From: Kutzneria buriramensis
Lineage (GTDB): Bacteria; Actinomycetota; Actinomycetes; Mycobacteriales; Pseudonocardiaceae
Length of the DNA: 64,000 bases
Assembly: GCF_003387475.1 (NCBI RefSeq)
Contig: NZ_QUNO01000014.1
Coordinates: forward strand, 124,001 to 188,000
Direction of reading: 5' to 3'
The notes below the pieces were generated by a model, which was not told the origin of the DNA, made no database searches, and saw only the letters and a list, made by a program, of their open reading frames with translations. The position numbers were made by a program, and so were the translations under genes. This document shows, in pieces, positions 61,071 through 64,000 of this stretch (positions are counted from its first letter, which is position 1; each line of letters opens with the position of its first letter).

Positions 61071-62684
61071 CTACTTGTGGCAGGTGTAGGTCGGGCTGCT
61101 GTCCAGCGTCTTGCCGTCGACGCCGATCAGCTGCGTCTGGAACGTGGTGTCCGTCATGGACAGCTTCAGGACGCCGTACGTGCTCAGCAGCTTGGCCGTC
61201 GTCGCATGCTTGGAGTGCAGCGGGTAGAGGTCGGCGCCGCCGGAGCCGCCGACGATCTCGACGGGGCCGTTGGCATCCGCCTTGCCGTTGGCGTCCTGCG
61301 GGTTGAACCGCTCGTAGTCGTGGTCATGGCCGTTGAGCACCAGGTCGACCTTGTTGCTCACCATGAGGTTCCACAGCTCGATGCTGTCCTTGTTGTCGCC
61401 GTGGTCGCCGGAGCTCCACCGCGGGTGGTGGTAGTACGCGGCCACACAGCCCTTGGTGTTGTTCTGGAGGTCCTGCTTCAGCCACGCCAACTGGTCCGCC
61501 CCGCTGTCGTCCGGCGCGAAGTCGTCGTGCGTCATGTAGTCGTCGGAGTTCAGCGCGATGAAGTGCCAGTTGCCCATGTCCCAGCTGTAGTACCGCTTGC
61601 CGTTGGGCGCGGCGACCGAGCCGAAGTACGTGTCGTAGCCGTTGTACTTCGGGCTGTCGTAGGTGTCGTGGTTGCCGGGCGCCGGGTGCGTGATGCTCTT
61701 GAACTGGCCCCAGGTCTTGGCGTAGTACTTGGTGTAGTCCGACAGGTGGGCGTCGTCGTACTGGTTGTCGCCCATGGTGATCACCGCGGCCGGGTTCATC
61801 TGCTGCACCAGCTTGGCGGTCTTGGGGTGCACGCAGTTCGAGTCGCTGGCGGTGCACTGCTCGGCGATGTCGCCGGCCGCGGCGAGGATGAACGCGCCGC
61901 TGCCGCCGGTCTTGGTCTGCACGGTGATCGGGGCGCTGGCCGGCGACAGGTTGCCGGCAGTGTCCCGGGTGCGGACGGTGTAGCTGTAGCTGGTGTTGGC
62001 CGCCAGCCCCATGTCGGTGTACGTGGGCGAGGCGCTGCTGCCGACCACCGTGCCGTTGCGCAGGATGTCGTAGCCGGCGACGGCCACGTTGTCGCTGGCC
62101 GCGTTCCAGGTCAGGGTGATGCTGGTGGCGCTGGTGTCGCCGGCGGCGAGACCGGTCGGAGTGGTCGGAGGTGTGGTGTCGCCGGCGGAGTCGTTGAGGC
62201 CGTAGACCTGCATCTCGTAGAAGGAGTAGCCGTAGCTGGTGCCGCGGGTCAGGCCGACGAAGCGCACGTACCGGCCGTGGCCGGACAGCCCGGTGAGGTC
62301 GTCGGTCTTGCCGTCGCCGTCGTCGACCGAGGTGACGGTGGTGAAGTTGACGCCGTCGTCGGAGGCCTCGATGCGGTACTTCTTGGCGTAGGCGGCTTCC
62401 CAGGTGAGGACGACTCGATGGAATGTGGCTTCCTGGCCGAGGTCGATCCGCAGCCACTGCGGGTCGGCGCCCTCGACGCTGGCCCACCGGGTGGAGCCGT
62501 TGCCGTCGACGGCCCTGGAGCCGGCGTACGTGGCGCTTTCGACCGTGGAGGTGACGACGGGTTTTCCTTGGGAGAGAAGGACATCATCGTGCGGAGCGGC
62601 CATGGCGAAGCCGGCCGGAAGCAGGATGACGGCGGCGACCAACGGACTGAACCGGACGAGTGGTCGTAGGCGGGTGGACGGCAC
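61071..62684 (-). CDS. Secreted metallophosphoesterase with discoidin and FN3 domains
   Basis: This 537-residue exported protein has a signal peptide (LVAAVILLPAGFAMA). A discoidin/F5-8C-like domain follows at about residues 35-165 and a fibronectin type III domain at about 172-260. The calcineurin-type phosphoesterase domain lies at about 265-510. Metal motifs are AAGDIA, GDNQYDD, GNHDTY, HHPRWS and GHDHDYE. AAGGAG precedes the GTG. The side domains suggest binding to surfaces or glycans. It may release phosphate outside the cell. Confidence 0.9.
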   Translation of the reverse strand: MPSTRLRPLVRFSPLVAAVILLPAGFAMAAPHDDVLLSQGKPVVTSTVESATYAGSRAVDGNGSTRWASVEGADPQWLRIDLGQEATFHRVVLTWEAAYAKKYRIEASDDGVNFTTVTSVDDGDGKTDDLTGLSGHGRYVRFVGLTRGTSYGYSFYEMQVYGLNDSAGDTTPPTTPTGLAAGDTSATSITLTWNAASDNVAVAGYDILRNGTVVGSSASPTYTDMGLAANTSYSYTVRTRDTAGNLSPASAPITVQTKTGGSGAFILAAAGDIAEQCTASDSNCVHPKTAKLVQQMNPAAVITMGDNQYDDAHLSDYTKYYAKTWGQFKSITHPAPGNHDTYDSPKYNGYDTYFGSVAAPNGKRYYSWDMGNWHFIALNSDDYMTHDDFAPDDSGADQLAWLKQDLQNNTKGCVAAYYHHPRWSSGDHGDNKDSIELWNLMVSNKVDLVLNGHDHDYERFNPQDANGKADANGPVEIVGGSGGADLYPLHSKHATTAKLLSTYGVLKLSMTDTTFQTQLIGVDGKTLDSSPTYTCHK

Positions 62685-62926
62685 GTCGCGCTCCTTGAGG
62701 TGCCTAGGCGGTGGCTGGCGGCGGTGGGGCGGCGCGGGGTGAACATCGGGTTAACGGTAAAGAAAGTTTCCTAACTAACGACGCACTGTAGGAGATCGGG
62801 ACGGCGCCTGACAAGACTCCGGACCGGCTTGAATCGGTCAAGAGGTCCGATCTCTGCGTGACTCGCGTTCACAAAGGACTCGACCGTGGCCGGCATTGCA
62901 GACCGCGCAACGAAAGGGAGCGGCGC

Positions 62927-63568
62927 TCAGGACTTGAGCCAGGTCACGACGGCGAGCACGCGGCGGTGGTCGTCATCGGACGGCGGAAAATTCAGCTTGG
63001 AAAATATCGAGGAGATGTGCTTTTCCACCGCGCCCGCGGTGATCACCAGCCGCTTGCTGATCGCGCTGTTGGTGCGGCCCTCGGCCATCAGGCCCAGCAC
63101 CTCGCGCTCCCGCGGCGTCAACTCGTCCAGCGGATCCCGCCGCCGGCGCGCGAACAGCCCGGCGACCACCTCGGGATCGAGCACCGTGCCGCCCTCGGTG
63201 ACCCGGCGCAGCGCGTCGGACAGGTCCTCCAGCTTGGAGATCCGGTCCTTCAGCAGATAGCCGACGCCGCCGGCCGTCTCCGACAAGAGGTCGGAGGCGT
63301 AGGACTCCTCGACGTACTGGGACAGCACCAGCACCGCCGTCCCCGGCACCCGCCGCCGGGCCTCGATCGCCGCGCGCAGGCCCTCGTTGCTGAACGACGG
63401 CGGCATCCGCACGTCGGTGACCGCCACATCGGGCCGGTGCTCCACGACCGCACGCACCAACTGCTCGCCGTCCCCGACGGCCTCGACCACGGTCGCGCCG
63501 GCCTCGTCCAGGAGCCGGACCAAGCCCTCACGCAACAACAGCGAATCCTCGGCAAGCACCACGCGCAC
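62927..63568 (-). CDS. NarL/FixJ-type response regulator 2
   Basis: This 213-residue protein has a receiver domain (VVLAEDSLLLREGLVRLL, phospho-Asp in DVAVTDVRMPP, Lys in GYLLKDRI). A C-terminal LuxR-type helix-turn-helix follows, beginning LTPREREVLGLMAEGRTNSA. The GTG start lies 9 bp after the kinase stop. It forms a two-component pair with the truncated kinase upstream. Targets are unknown. Confidence 0.93.
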   Translation of the reverse strand: MRVVLAEDSLLLREGLVRLLDEAGATVVEAVGDGEQLVRAVVEHRPDVAVTDVRMPPSFSNEGLRAAIEARRRVPGTAVLVLSQYVEESYASDLLSETAGGVGYLLKDRISKLEDLSDALRRVTEGGTVLDPEVVAGLFARRRRDPLDELTPREREVLGLMAEGRTNSAISKRLVITAGAVEKHISSIFSKLNFPPSDDDHRRVLAVVTWLKS

Positions 63569-63577
63569 GCACGGATG

Positions 63578-64000
63578 CTACTGGTCGACCGGGATCTCCG
63601 CGGTCAGAACCGTCGGCCCGCCGGCCGGGCTGTGCACGTCCAGCTGACCGTCGACCGCGGCGAGCCGGTCGACCAGCCCGGCCAGCCCGTGGCCCTTGCC
63701 CAGGTGCGCGCCGCCGACGCCGTCGTCGGTGACACGCAGCCAGAGCGTGTCGGTCTCCAGAGTCACCCGCACCGCGCACTTGCCGGCCCGGGAGTGCTTG
63801 GCGACGTTGGTCAGCGCCTCGCTGACCACGAAGTAGGCGGCGTTCTCCACCGCCTCGGGCAGCCGCACGTCCTCCGGCAGCTCACACTCCACCACCGTGT
63901 CCACGGGGCAGCGCGCGGCCGCCGCAGCCAGCGCGGGGCCGAGTCCCCGGTCGGTCAGGATGGGCGGCGCGATGCCCCGGGACACCGCCCGTAGCTCGGA
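63578..64000 (-). CDS. Sensor histidine kinase, truncated by the window edge
   Basis: Only the C-terminal part is present. The frame stays open to position 64000 and reads ELRAVSRGIAPPILTDRGLG, then the HATPase domain with AYFVVSEALTNVAKHS and VTDDGVGGAH. The phospho-acceptor helix and sensor lie beyond the window. It is followed by the response regulator 9 bp downstream. Confidence 0.9.
   Translation of the reverse strand, partial: SELRAVSRGIAPPILTDRGLGPALAAAAARCPVDTVVECELPEDVRLPEAVENAAYFVVSEALTNVAKHSRAGKCAVRVTLETDTLWLRVTDDGVGGAHLGKGHGLAGLVDRLAAVDGQLDVHSPAGGPTVLTAEIPVDQ

Overview
This is a GC-rich window with actinobacterial gene families throughout: type II polyketide synthase (PKS), TOMM/thiopeptide enzymes, MMPL and YhgE transporters, WYL and LuxR regulators, GTG starts, and many 4-bp ATGA/GTGA overlaps. 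It is most likely from a filamentous actinomycete. A Pseudonocardiales origin is plausible, but the sequence alone does not prove it.

Region A (about 1.7-16 kb) is a ribosomal-peptide (RiPP) cluster of thiopeptide type. A small Ser/Cys-rich precursor with an odd Gly/Trp/His tail (1722-1970) is followed by a strong hairpin. Next comes a tightly overlapping maturation operon: split glutamyl-type dehydratase, glutamate-elimination protein, pyridine-synthase-like protein, SagB-type azoline oxidase, an E1/ThiF-like partner and a YcaO cyclodehydratase ending in a PxPxP motif. Two overlapping ABC exporter half-transporters close the region. The 1.7 kb upstream of the precursor looks almost gene-free.

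Region B (16-27 kb) holds two TetR-controlled units. The first has a divergent TetR gene, an MMPL transporter fused to an NTPase domain, a YhgE/Pip-like membrane protein and an ACMSD-type amidohydrolase. The second has a TetR gene with three 16-bp palindromes and an aromatic ring-cleavage set: meta-cleavage hydrolase, extradiol dioxygenase and FAD hydroxylase. A barstar-like gene follows.

Region C (27-52 kb) is a type II PKS cluster. On the minus strand lie a two-component system and a UbiA-type prenyltransferase. On the plus strand is a long run of mostly translationally coupled genes: cupin, KS-alpha, KS-beta, ACP, an unrecognised GNRxTQK-domain protein, a cyclase fused to that same domain, an HhH-GPD DNA glycosylase, short-chain reductases, ABM monooxygenases, an O-methyltransferase, SchA/CurD and TcmI cyclases, a 6PGDH-like reductase, an amidohydrolase, an acyltransferase, a secreted protein, and MMPL and MFS exporters. 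LuxR and WYL regulators and a second, very similar DNA glycosylase flank the far end. Two glycosylase copies plus two exporters suggest a DNA-reactive aromatic polyketide with repair-based self-resistance. This is an inference.

Region D (52-64 kb) looks like ordinary accessory genome: a secreted BNR/sialidase-like protein, a luciferase-like oxidoreductase, a secreted beta-rich protein, a glycosyltransferase, an operon of secreted metallophosphoesterase, MFS transporter and propeller protein, and a two-component system cut by the window edge.
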